From NCBI RefSeq assembly GCF_900156815.1, contig NZ_FTOT01000002.1, positions 310,001-374,000 of the forward strand: a DNA stretch of 64,000 nt, written 5' to 3'. Every line of letters starts with the position of its first letter. Position 1 is the first letter of the stretch. A program made the translations under genes and the position numbers. Positions 56,699-64,000 of the stretch are shown piece by piece. The notes beneath the pieces are model-generated. The model searched no databases. It was not told the DNA's origin and worked only from the letters and a program-made list of their open reading frames with translations. The stretch is from Gemmobacter megaterium. GTDB lineage: Bacteria > Pseudomonadota > Alphaproteobacteria > Rhodobacterales > Rhodobacteraceae.

Positions 56699-57829
56699 TC
56701 AATACAGGATCACCGACCGGATGGATTTGCCTTCATGCATCAGGTCGAAGGCATGGTTGATCTCCTCCAGCGGCATGGTGTGGGTGATCATCGGGTCGAT
56801 CTCGATCTTGCCATTCATGTACCAGTCCACGAACTTCGGCACATCGGTCCGCCCCTTGGCGCCGCCAAAGGCCGTGCCTTTCCACACCCGGCCCGTCACA
56901 AGCTGGAACGGACGGGTCGAGATTTCCGCCCCCGCAGGCGCGACACCGATGATCACCGACACACCCCAGCCGCGGTGCGAACATTCCAGCGCGTCGCGCA
57001 TCACCTTCACATTGCCGGTAGCGTCAAAGGAATAGTCCACGCCGCCAATCTGATCGTCGCCCTTTTTGGTCAGGTTGACGATATGCTGCACGACCGAGCC
57101 GTCGATCTTTGACGGATTGACGAAATGGGTCATCCCGAACTTGCGGGCCATCTCTTCCTTGTCGTCGTTCAGATCGACCCCGATGATCATGTCGGCGCCC
57201 GCCATCCGCAGGCCCTGGATCACGTTCAACCCGATTCCGCCCAGCCCGAAGACCGCCGCAGTCGCGCCGATTTCGACCCCGGCGGTATTGATCACCGCAC
57301 CGATGCCGGTCGTGACGCCGCAGCCGATATAGCAAATCTTGTCAAAGGGCGCGTCCTCGCGCACCTTGGCCAGCGCGATTTCCGGCAGCACCGTGTGGTT
57401 CGCAAAGGTCGAACAGCCCATGTAGTGATAGATCGGTGTGCCATCCAGCATCGAGAACCGCGTGGTGCCATCGGGCATCAGGCCCTGGCCTTGGGTATTG
57501 CGGATTGCGGTGCACAGGTTGGTCTTGCCCGACCGGCAGGACGGACACTGGCGGCATTCGGGGGTGTAAAGCGGGATGACATGGTCGCCCGGCTTCAGCG
57601 TGGTCACGCCCTCGCCCACCTCGATCACGACGCCTGCGCCCTCGTGGCCAAGAATGCAGGGAAACAGCCCCTCGGGATCGTCCCCCGACCGGGTGAATTC
57701 GTCGGTATGGCATACGCCCGTCGCCTTCACCTCGATCAGCACCTCGCCCTTTTTCGGGCCATCGAGATTGACCTCCATGATTTCCAACGGCTTGCCTGCG
57801 GCAAGGGCAACGGCGGCACGGGTGCGCAT
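56699..57829 (-). CDS. S-(hydroxymethyl)glutathione dehydrogenase / class III alcohol dehydrogenase
   Basis: Zinc- and NAD-dependent formaldehyde-detoxifying enzyme, 376 residues. Start at 57829 behind CAGGAGAGTCCC. Catalytic zinc ligands lie in [30 protein letters not shown] and [17 protein letters not shown]; the structural zinc cysteines are in [15 protein letters not shown]. The cofactor loop is [19 protein letters not shown]. The end SIRSVILY is typical of class III. No S-formylglutathione hydrolase gene is adjacent. Confidence 0.95.
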   Translation of the reverse strand: MRTRAAVALAAGKPLEIMEVNLDGPKKGEVLIEVKATGVCHTDEFTRSGDDPEGLFPCILGHEGAGVVIEVGEGVTTLKPGDHVIPLYTPECRQCPSCRSGKTNLCTAIRNTQGQGLMPDGTTRFSMLDGTPIYHYMGCSTFANHTVLPEIALAKVREDAPFDKICYIGCGVTTGIGAVINTAGVEIGATAAVFGLGGIGLNVIQGLRMAGADMIIGVDLNDDKEEMARKFGMTHFVNPSKIDGSVVQHIVNLTKKGDDQIGGVDYSFDATGNVKVMRDALECSHRGWGVSVIIGVAPAGAEISTRPFQLVTGRVWKGTAFGGAKGRTDVPKFVDWYMNGKIEIDPMITHTMPLEEINHAFDLMHEGKSIRSVILY

Positions 57830-57967
57830 GGGACTCTCCTGTTCGTTTGCGTCAGGCTGGATCGGATCGGGCGCCGATGCAACCGGCGCGCACGGAATCT
57901 TGTGCAGCTTTGTCTTGCATTTCAATCAGATCCCGTCACGCTCTGCCACCTTGAAGAAAGGACAGCC

Positions 57968-58237
57968 ATGCGCCTGTTTCCGATTTCCCTGGTGATTGCG
58001 CCACTGTTGGCCGCCTGCATGGCGGACCAGCCCGCCACCGTCCCGGCCAACGATTGTCGCGCAGGCAGCTATGCCGATCTGATCGGCGCGCCGCTCAATG
58101 CCTTCAACGCCGATCAGGCGGCGGGGCCAGTGCGCATCCTGCCCCCCGGCGCCGCGATGACGATGGATCATAACCCGAGCCGGCTGAACATCCATCACGA
58201 TTCCGGCAAGCGGATCACACAGATAACCTGCGGCTAG
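57968..58237 (+). CDS. I78 family peptidase inhibitor, lipoprotein
   Basis: An 89-residue predicted lipoprotein: the signal ends in the lipobox LLAAC (Cys17). The mature part carries the I78 pattern: CRAGSYADLIGAPL, VRILPPGAAMTMDHNPSRLN and ITQITCG, with two cysteines that can form the family disulfide. Such proteins inhibit serine peptidases in the periplasm; the target here is unknown. AAAGGACAGCC precedes the ATG. Confidence 0.85.
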   Translation: MRLFPISLVIAPLLAACMADQPATVPANDCRAGSYADLIGAPLNAFNADQAAGPVRILPPGAAMTMDHNPSRLNIHHDSGKRITQITCG

Positions 58238-58282
58238 CCACCCCGGCACGGCGCAGCGCCATCACGCGCCCATCCACCAGCA

Positions 58283-58312
58283 AAAGACCGCAGGGCACCG
58301 GGTGCCCTGCGG
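58283..58312 (-). terminator. Terminator of the cytochrome c'-like gene
   Basis: An 11-bp stem CCGCAGGGCAC/GTGCCCTGCGG with a three-base loop; on the minus strand it is followed by TCTTTTGC. It starts about 8 bp after the stop of the 58320 gene, and also lies 46 bp beyond the convergent I78 gene. Confidence 0.75.
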
Positions 58313-58319
58313 CTAGCGG

Positions 58320-58760
58320 TCATTTCTTGACGCGATAGACCTCGTGGCAGGATTGGCAGCTTCCGCCGATCGCGCCCATCCCGGCCTTGAGCCCGTCCAG
58401 CGAGGCCACATCGACCGCCTCGGCCGCCGTCACCAACGCCTCGGCTCTGGTGGTGAAACCTGCATAATCTTCCCAGATCTTCGGGCTGCCTTCCGACACC
58501 GGATCATCTTCGTTGGCCTGGAACTTCACCACGATTTCGGCGGCTGCCGCCGCAAGGGCCGTCTTGGCCGCCGTGGCCGCCGCCGGATCGAAAGCCTCTT
58601 TTCCACTGGCCATGTTGCCAAGGGTCCCGGTGTTCACGCGAATGGTCTGCATCAGATCCATCCGCTCCTTGACGACGGGGTTGGTCACGCCGTCTTTGGC
58701 CGCAGCGGCACCGGCTGCGGCGATCAGGCACAGGGCAACAGTCTTGGACAGGAATTTCAT
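58320..58760 (-). CDS. Cytochrome c' family protein
   Basis: A 146-residue exported cytochrome. The signal peptide (MKFLSKTVALCLIAAAGAAA) is followed by a four-helix-bundle sequence and a single C-terminal haem site CQSCH (about 137-141), the arrangement of class II cytochromes c' . RMDLMQTIRVNTGTLGNM is the first helix, where the distal residue of c' sits. These bind NO or act in redox stress; role here unassigned. GGAGAGCAAGCCA precedes the ATG. Confidence 0.9.
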   Translation of the reverse strand: MKFLSKTVALCLIAAAGAAAAKDGVTNPVVKERMDLMQTIRVNTGTLGNMASGKEAFDPAAATAAKTALAAAAAEIVVKFQANEDDPVSEGSPKIWEDYAGFTTRAEALVTAAEAVDVASLDGLKAGMGAIGGSCQSCHEVYRVKK

Positions 58761-58866
58761 TGGCTTGCTCTCCATGGCTTGCAATGATGGTGCGGGCACG
58801 TAAGGGCCAAGACTAACGACGCCCCGGCCTGTCGGCCAAGTGACATGATCACGGCTCACGCATATG

Positions 58867-60120
58867 TCAGCGCAGCTTTTTCAGCAGCGCTTCGTTGACA
58901 TATCCATCGGGGGCCGCGCCCTGTGCCATCTGCCAGGCGCGAACCGCCTCCATCGTGCCAGAGCCGGTCACACCGTCGATTTCGCCCTGATAATAGCCCA
59001 TATCGGCCAGACGGCGCTGAATCTCCTTGCGCTCGGCCTCGGTCAACGGGCGATCAGAGCGTGGCCATCCCTTGACCAGCCCGCCACGCCCGGCCAGATG
59101 GTCGGACAACAGGCCCACCCCCATCACATAGCTGTCGGCATTGTTGTACCGGCTGATGACGCGGAAGTTGTCAAAGATCATCAGCGCCGGTCCATTGGCA
59201 CCGGCGGGCATCAGAATGGAGGCGGTGCCATGGTCGGCAATGCGCCCGCCGCGCACGGCCTGCACGCCCTGTGCCTGCCATTGCGAGGGCTGCTTCTTGA
59301 TGGATTTGCCCGCCTCCCGGAAGCCTGCGGGAACCGTGACCTCGACCGCCCAGGGCTGACCCGTCGTCCAGCCCATCCGCGCCAGATAGTTGGCCGCCGA
59401 GGCGAGGGCGTCGGTCGGATTGTCGGACCAGATATCGCGCTTGCCGTCGCCGGTGAAATCCACCGCATAGGACAGATAGCTGGTCGGCATGAACTGGGTG
59501 TGTCCCATGGCGCCCGCCCAACTGCCCATCATGCTGGCGGGGTCCACATCGCCCGCTTGAATGATCTTCAAGGCGGCAACCAGTTGCTCTTCAAAGAACG
59601 CACCCCGCCGCCCGTCATAGGCCAGCGTGGCGAGCGACGGGATGATCCCCTTGCGGCCCCGGTTCACGCCATAGCTGGTTTCCATGCCCCAGATGGCGGC
59701 CACCACCTCCTTGGGAACGCCATAGCGCGCCTCGATACGCGACAGCACCGCACCATGGTCGGCCAAGGCTTTGCGGCCATTGGCAAGGCGGGTGTCCGAA
59801 ACCGCACTGTCGAGATATTCCCAGATCGGCCGGGCAAATTCCGCCTGCCGGCGGTCCAGGCGGATCACATCGGGGTCATAGGCAGCGACGCGCATCGCGC
59901 GGTCCACCACGGCAGGGGAAATCCCCTTGCCGACAGCGCGGGCGCGGAACCCTGCCGCCCAACGATCAAATCCGGCTGTCTGTTCTGCGCTGGCCACGGC
60001 TATCAGCGCAGGCGCCGCCGCAGGCCGCGCGGATGCGACATAGCGTTCCGATCCGGCACTGCCGCAGCCGATGGGCAGCAGCGCGAGGCCGATTGCGAAT
60101 ACCTTGGCGGTATGGGGCAT
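58867..60120 (-). CDS. Lytic murein transglycosylase, MltB family, with PG-binding domain
   Basis: A 417-residue periplasmic enzyme cleaving glycan strands. The N terminus is a lipoprotein signal (LLPIGC, Cys19). The MltB catalytic domain has IWGMETSYGVNRG with the catalytic Glu, and QAGDVDPASMMGSWAGAMGHTQFMP in successive pieces. Residues about 350-417 form a PG_binding_1 domain (EIQRRLADMGYYQGEIDGVTG). It is 85 bp downstream of rnr on the same strand. Confidence 0.92.
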   Translation of the reverse strand: MPHTAKVFAIGLALLPIGCGSAGSERYVASARPAAAPALIAVASAEQTAGFDRWAAGFRARAVGKGISPAVVDRAMRVAAYDPDVIRLDRRQAEFARPIWEYLDSAVSDTRLANGRKALADHGAVLSRIEARYGVPKEVVAAIWGMETSYGVNRGRKGIIPSLATLAYDGRRGAFFEEQLVAALKIIQAGDVDPASMMGSWAGAMGHTQFMPTSYLSYAVDFTGDGKRDIWSDNPTDALASAANYLARMGWTTGQPWAVEVTVPAGFREAGKSIKKQPSQWQAQGVQAVRGGRIADHGTASILMPAGANGPALMIFDNFRVISRYNNADSYVMGVGLLSDHLAGRGGLVKGWPRSDRPLTEAERKEIQRRLADMGYYQGEIDGVTGSGTMEAVRAWQMAQGAAPDGYVNEALLKKLR

Positions 60121-60205
60121 GAGGGCACCTGTCGTTTCCGTTGTTGTCTGCTCTTTTGCGACAATCTAGCCGGAAACGCGCGGCCCGACTAGGGCCGCCC
60201 CAGGG

Positions 60206-62482
60206 TCAGCGCGGTTTGCGCGTGATCTTGCGAGACTTTGCGCCCGGCCGGTCGGAGGGGCGGTGGCTGCGCCCCTTGCCGCGCGAAAAGCTTTTGCGCG
60301 TGCGTGCCGCCCGGCCCGACGGCAGGCCCTTGTCTTCGACCGACAACAGCTCCAGCAACAGCCCCCCCGTTACCGGCACGGCCTCGGTCAAGCGCACCGT
60401 CACACGCAGGCCCACACCCAGGGTCAGGCCGGTATCGGCGCCCATCAATGTCTGGCTGTCCGGGTCATAGTGAAAGAACTCGCGCCCGATCTCGCGTATG
60501 GGGATCAGCCCATCGGCACCCGACTCGTCCAGCCGCACGAACAGCCCGAACCGCTGGACGCCGGAAATGCGACCCGTGAATTCGGCCCCCACCCGGTCCG
60601 ACAGCCAGGACGCCAGATAGCGGTCTGTCGTGTCACGCTCCGCCGCCATGCTCCGCCGTTCCGTATCCGAGATCTGCTTGGCGGTTTCGGCCAGCACCTC
60701 GATATCGTCGCGGCTCAGGCCATCGTCGCCCCAGCCATGGCCCAGGATCAGGGCCCGATGCACGATAAGGTCGGAATATCTACGGATCGGGCTGGTGAAA
60801 TGGGCGTAAGACCGCAGCGCAAGTCCGAAATGTCCAAGATTGCGGGGGTCGTAATAGGCCTGCGTCATCGACCGCAGCGTCGTCAGGTTCAGCAATTCGT
60901 CAAAGTCGCTGCCCTCGGCCTGCCGCAACAGATTGTTCAGATGCTGGGTCTTCAGCACCTGCCCCTTGGCCAGCACAAAGCCCGACGCCTCGGCCACCTC
61001 GCGCAACGCGTCGATCTTGTCGAGGCTGGGTTCTTCGTGCACCCGGTACAGCAGCGGGCGCTTCACCCGCTCCAGTTCCTCGGCGGCGGCCACATTGGCC
61101 AGCACCATGAATTCCTCGATCAGCTTGTGGGCATCATAGCGTTCCTTGAACGCGACCGAGACCACCTTACCCTCGTCCGACAGGATGATGCGGCGCTCTG
61201 GCAGATCCAGTTCCAGCGGCTGGCGCACGGCGCGCGCGCGTTTCAACGCGTCATAGGCGGCGTACAGCGGGCGCAGCACAGGCTCCAGCAGCGGTTCGGT
61301 CTGGGCATCGGGGCGCCCGTCAACGGCCGCCTGCACCGCCTCATAGGCCAGCGACGCTTGCGACCGCATCAAGCCACGGGTGAACCGATGCGAAATCTTG
61401 TTGCCCTGCGCGTCGATCCTCATGCAGACCGCCAGGCAGGCGCGGTCCACCCCCTGATGCAGGGAACACAGATCGCCCGACAGCCGGTCAGGCAGCATCG
61501 GCACCACACGATCAGGAAAATAGGTGGAATTGCCGCGCTTGCGCGCCTCGCGGTCCAGCAGCGAACCGGGGCGGACATAGTGCGCCACATCGGCAATCGC
61601 CACCCAGATCACATGCCCGCCGGGGTTGGTCTTGTCGGTATCGGCATGGGCCAGCACCGCATCGTCGCGGTCGCGCGCATCGGCCGGGTCGATGGTCACA
61701 AGCGGCAGATGGCGCAGATCCTCGCGGTCGCCCAAGGGTGCGGGTTCCTGGCGCTCAGCCTCCATCACCACGTCATCGGGGAAATCATCGGGGATCCCGT
61801 GCTGGTGAATGGCGATCAGCGACACGGCCCTTGGTGCGCCCGGATCGCCCAGCCGCGCAATGATGCGCGCGCGCGGCAGGCCCATGGATTCGCGCTTGCC
61901 GACCAGTTCCGCCTCGACCAGTTCGCCATCCCTGGCATTCTGGGTCGCATCGCGGCCCACCAGCCATTCCTTGGTTTCGCCCTTGTCGATGGGCAGGATG
62001 CGCCCGCCTTCGGTGGATTTGCGGAACAGGCCCAGAATACGCCGCGCGCCCTGGCCGATGCGGCGGATCAGCCGGGCGGTATGGCTATGCCCCTCGCCCT
62101 CGACCTTGGTCAGGCGCACCAGAATGCGGTCTCCGGCCCCAAGTGCCGGATCCTCCTTGGCGGTCATCACCAGGATGCGTGGCGCCTCGCCCTCGCCCTC
62201 CCATTCCAGCGCGGTTGCGAACAGATCGCCCTGGCGGTCCGGCCCTGTCACCTGCAACACCGCAACCGCCGGCAGCTCGCCCGGCGCGCCATAGCGCCGC
62301 GCCTTCTTTTCCAGCGCGCCCTCTGTTTCCATCGCCTTCAGCATCCGCTTCAGCTCGATCTTCAGCGGACCCTTGATGCCAAAGGCGCGGGCAATGTCGC
62401 GCTTGGCCGGGTCGCCGGGGTTCTGGGCGATCCAGTCAAGGATCTGCTGGCGGGACGGAAGCTGGGTCGCAGGTTTTTTCAT
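60206..62482 (-). CDS. rnr: Ribonuclease R
   Basis: 3'-5' exoribonuclease of the RNB family, 758 residues. An N-terminal winged-helix RNA-binding region (QILDWIAQNPGDPAKRDIAR) and cold-shock domains come first; the RNB domain has the metal-binding VTIDPADARDRDDAV (about 259-273) and RALILGHGWGDDGLS farther on; a C-terminal S1 domain (GRISGVQRFGLFVRLDESGA) ends in a basic Lys/Arg-rich tail. AGGGCGATCCT precedes the ATG. Confidence 0.96.
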   Translation of the reverse strand: MKKPATQLPSRQQILDWIAQNPGDPAKRDIARAFGIKGPLKIELKRMLKAMETEGALEKKARRYGAPGELPAVAVLQVTGPDRQGDLFATALEWEGEGEAPRILVMTAKEDPALGAGDRILVRLTKVEGEGHSHTARLIRRIGQGARRILGLFRKSTEGGRILPIDKGETKEWLVGRDATQNARDGELVEAELVGKRESMGLPRARIIARLGDPGAPRAVSLIAIHQHGIPDDFPDDVVMEAERQEPAPLGDREDLRHLPLVTIDPADARDRDDAVLAHADTDKTNPGGHVIWVAIADVAHYVRPGSLLDREARKRGNSTYFPDRVVPMLPDRLSGDLCSLHQGVDRACLAVCMRIDAQGNKISHRFTRGLMRSQASLAYEAVQAAVDGRPDAQTEPLLEPVLRPLYAAYDALKRARAVRQPLELDLPERRIILSDEGKVVSVAFKERYDAHKLIEEFMVLANVAAAEELERVKRPLLYRVHEEPSLDKIDALREVAEASGFVLAKGQVLKTQHLNNLLRQAEGSDFDELLNLTTLRSMTQAYYDPRNLGHFGLALRSYAHFTSPIRRYSDLIVHRALILGHGWGDDGLSRDDIEVLAETAKQISDTERRSMAAERDTTDRYLASWLSDRVGAEFTGRISGVQRFGLFVRLDESGADGLIPIREIGREFFHYDPDSQTLMGADTGLTLGVGLRVTVRLTEAVPVTGGLLLELLSVEDKGLPSGRAARTRKSFSRGKGRSHRPSDRPGAKSRKITRKPR

Positions 62483-62601
62483 AGGATCGCCCTAGCACGC
62501 GGCCCCTCGGGCGTCATGTGGAAAAGCCGCGCTGGCTGACGCGACGACACGGTTGCGCAGGCGCCCACGGCCACCACACTGCACCACGGGAGGACCGCGC
62601 C

Positions 62602-63429
62602 ATGATCGAAGACCCAGTGGCAATTCCTGGCCCCGGCGGGGTGCTGGCAGGGCGGCTGATCACGCCGCCGACCGCCCCGGAGAAGGCCATCGTGCTGAAT
62701 GCCGCCACAGCGGTTCCTGCCGCCTATTACGCCGGATTTGCCCGCTGGCTGGCCGAGGCGCAGCGCGCCGCCGTGCTGATCTGGGACTACCGCGATTTTG
62801 CCGCCTCGGGCGATCCGCGGCGTTCGCGGGCCACCATGGCGGATTGGGGCGTGCGGGATGCAGCGGCGGCACGGGGCTGACTGGCCACGCGGTTTCCCGG
62901 CCTGCCGCTATGGGTGATCGGCCATTCGCTGGGGGGGCTCGCCCTGCCCTTTCAGCCCGACCTGCACCGCGTGGACCGCGCGATTCTGGTCGCGGCCGGC
63001 CCGGTCCATCTGCGAGAACATCCCTGGCCGCTGCGCGCGGGCATCGCGGCAATGTGGCACCTGCACGGCCCGGTTCTGAACGCAACGCTGGGCTACTTTC
63101 CCGGCCGCCGTTTCCTGCTGGGCGCCGATGTCCCCGGCCCGGCCTTTCGCCAATGGCGCCGCTGGTGCACCCGGCCCGGTTCCTGCCTGGCCGACCCCGA
63201 CATGCCGCCCCTGCAATCAGAGGCGTTGACCTGCCCGGTCACGCTGGTCAGCTTCACCGATGACGGCATGGTTCCAAGCACGGCGGTCTGGCGGTTGGGG
63301 GCCTGGATGCCAAAGGCGGCGGTGACCCGCCGCCTGATCGCGCCCGCCGATCATGGCGTGACCAGCATCGGGCATATCGCCGCCTTTGCAAATCGCAACC
63401 GCGCTGTCTGGCCGGCGCTGGTCGCCTAG
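62602..63429 (+). pseudogene. Alpha/beta hydrolase interrupted by an in-frame TGA
   Basis: From the ATG at 62602 (after GGGAGGACCGCGCC) the frame reads an alpha/beta hydrolase N-terminus (IVLNAATAVPAAYYAGFARW, then VLIWDYRDFAASGDPR) until TGA at 62878-62880. The same frame then continues with LATRFPGLPLWVIGHSLGG, holding the nucleophile Ser, on to ADHGVTSIGHIAAF with the catalytic His and a stop at 63427. In homologues this junction normally reads like DWLATRFPG, so the TGA most likely replaces a Trp TGG codon. No frameshift is needed. Either a recent nonsense mutation, a sequencing error or recoding. Confidence 0.8.
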
Positions 63430-63430
63430 G

Positions 63431-63790
63431 TCAGGCGTTGGCTTCGCGGATCTGGTCGGCCTTGGCCTTGTCATAGGCAATGCCCTTGGCATCGAACAGC
63501 TGATCCAGCTCGCCCGACAGGGTCATCTCGGTGATGATGTCGCAGCCGCCGACAAACTCGCCCTTCACATAGAGCTGCGGAATCGTCGGCCAGTCCGAGA
63601 AATCCTTGATGCCCTGACGGATATCCGCATCCGCGAGCACATTCACATCGGCATAGTCGATGCCCATGAAATTCAGGATGCCCGCCACGCGGCTGGAAAA
63701 TCCGCATTGCGGCATCATCTTGGTGCCCTTCATGTAAAGCACCACATCGTTCGACTGGATCGTTTCGCGGATCTGGTCCTGCGCGCTCAT
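63431..63790 (-). CDS. grxD: Monothiol glutaredoxin Grx4 type
   Basis: A 119-residue CGFS glutaredoxin that carries [2Fe-2S] clusters with BolA. Start at 63790 behind AAGGGAAAGCAG. The active site is [19 protein letters not shown] (Cys29), followed by [20 protein letters not shown], the glutathione-binding TVP-type and GGCD motifs. bolA lies just upstream on the same strand, a common pairing reflecting the Grx4-BolA complex. Confidence 0.96.
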   Translation of the reverse strand: MSAQDQIRETIQSNDVVLYMKGTKMMPQCGFSSRVAGILNFMGIDYADVNVLADADIRQGIKDFSDWPTIPQLYVKGEFVGGCDIITEMTLSGELDQLFDAKGIAYDKAKADQIREANA

Positions 63791-63842
63791 CTGCTTTCCC
63801 TTCCGGCCTGTCCGCGCCATGCGGTGGCCCAATTTCCCAGGA

Positions 63843-63908
63843 TCACGCCCGCCGCGCTGCCAGCACCAATCCGACAACCACCAGCACGGCCAGCACGATC
63901 CACAACAT
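63843..63908 (-). CDS. 21-residue single-helix membrane peptide coupled to bolA
   Basis: An ATG overlaps the bolA stop as TGATG (63910-63906), opening a frame of 21 residues: [21 protein letters not shown], a hydrophobic helix with a basic end. It ends 52 bp before the grxD start. Tight coupling, near-ideal membrane-helix composition and codon use like the host favour a real product, but such a short frame can arise by chance. No function is known. Confidence 0.5.
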   Translation of the reverse strand: MLWIVLAVLVVVGLVLAARRA

Positions 63909-64000
63909 CACTCCGGCGCCTTGGTCGTCAGCGCCAGCGCGTGCAACTCGCCGTTCGCCCCATCCATCTTGCCCTTCAGCGCGGCATAGACGGCGCGCTG
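63908..64000 (-). CDS. bolA: BolA family protein (C-terminal 30 residues; cut by window)
   Basis: The last 30 codons run QRAVYAALKGKMDGANGELH then ALALTTKAPE and stop. The AVYAALKGKM...ELHALALTT pattern is the C-terminal helix and strand of BolA proteins (ELHALSLTT in many). BolA partners the CGFS glutaredoxin encoded just downstream. The N-terminal part with the conserved cysteine or histidine ligands lies beyond the window. Confidence 0.85.
   Translation of the reverse strand, partial: QRAVYAALKGKMDGANGELHALALTTKAPE

Noticed and set aside
62878-62880. TGA read as selenocysteine
   Set aside because: The family has no selenoprotein members known to me, the expected residue is Trp, and I see no clear SECIS-type hairpin right after the codon.
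1-64000. CRISPR arrays, insertion sequences, prophage genes, replication origin
   Set aside because: No regularly spaced repeats, transposase, integrase or phage structural genes, nor dnaA-box clusters, were found on reading through.

Overview
The window reads as a chromosomal segment of a high-GC alphaproteobacterium of the Rhodobacteraceae type (Rhodobacter/Paracoccus relatives). This rests on gene order and family signatures: ftsW-murG-murC followed by a DUF2484-like gene; pcm-tolC-PopZ-like; the chvI-chvG-hprK-rapZ-EIIA-HPr cluster divergent from pckA; a class II EPSP synthase; a short SRP RNA; and several small protein families known mainly from Rhodobacterales. Coding is dense, on both strands, with many ATGA/TGATG stop-start overlaps. 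Codon use is strongly GC3-biased except in two short islets.

Layout. 0-4.5 kb: end of a TetR regulator, then the minus-strand peptidoglycan/division genes DUF2484-like, murC, murG, ftsW. 4.8-9.7 kb: a DUF6280-like gene, the PopZ-like/tolC/pcm group, a CoA-binding protein with a structured leader, rlmB, and an atypical tRNA-Tyr with its own promoter. 9.7-10.7 kb: AT-richer islet with an orphan PIN-domain gene. 10.9-17.1 kb: thiolase and acyl-CoA dehydrogenase, cytochrome c, ArsC-like, pyrD, DUF952, and the divergent argO/argP pair. 17.1-24.4 kb: PHO box and the phosphate regulon pstSCAB-phoU-phoB, then a membrane protein with a decayed M48-like region. 24.4-31.8 kb: SPOR protein, nucleoside salvage operon cdd-deoA-deoB-add-upp, SRPBCC protein, nudC. 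31.9-36.9 kb: cyclic-nucleotide phosphodiesterase/nucleotidase, SRP RNA, a foreign-looking alpha/beta hydrolase, an Lrp/AsnC regulator, and a PLP-decarboxylase homologue without its catalytic lysine. 37-43.2 kb: ispE, a TPR lipoprotein-biogenesis-type repeat protein of unknown role, ETF-QO, greA and a membrane coiled-coil protein. 43.2-50.5 kb: acyltransferase, HPr, EIIA, RapZ, HprK, ChvG, ChvI, and divergent pckA. 50.6-58.3 kb: HIG1-like protein, ATP:cob(I)alamin adenosyltransferase, etfBA, DUF6473-like, 3-hydroxybutyryl-CoA dehydrogenase, aroA, class III alcohol dehydrogenase, I78 inhibitor. 58.3-64 kb: cytochrome c'-like protein, MltB-type transglycosylase, RNase R, an alpha/beta hydrolase broken by an in-frame TGA, Grx4-type glutaredoxin, a 21-residue membrane peptide and the end of bolA.

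How the genes work together. Thiolase, acyl-CoA dehydrogenase, hydroxyacyl-CoA dehydrogenase, EtfAB and ETF-QO make most of a fatty-acid/short-chain acyl-CoA oxidation route into the quinone pool, although they lie in separate transcription units. pckA with ChvGI and the regulatory PTS joins gluconeogenesis to envelope and PTS signalling. The pst-phoU-phoB block is a complete phosphate-uptake module without a local phoR. The salvage operon degrades and recycles nucleosides.

Most of the window is ordinary core genome. I found no obvious new multi-gene system. The best candidates for a second look are the leader with an anti-Shine-Dalgarno loop before the CoA-binding gene, the decarboxylase pseudoenzyme beside its AsnC regulator, the orphan PIN islet behind the odd tRNA, the tandem operator of pckA, and the 21-residue peptide coupled to bolA.
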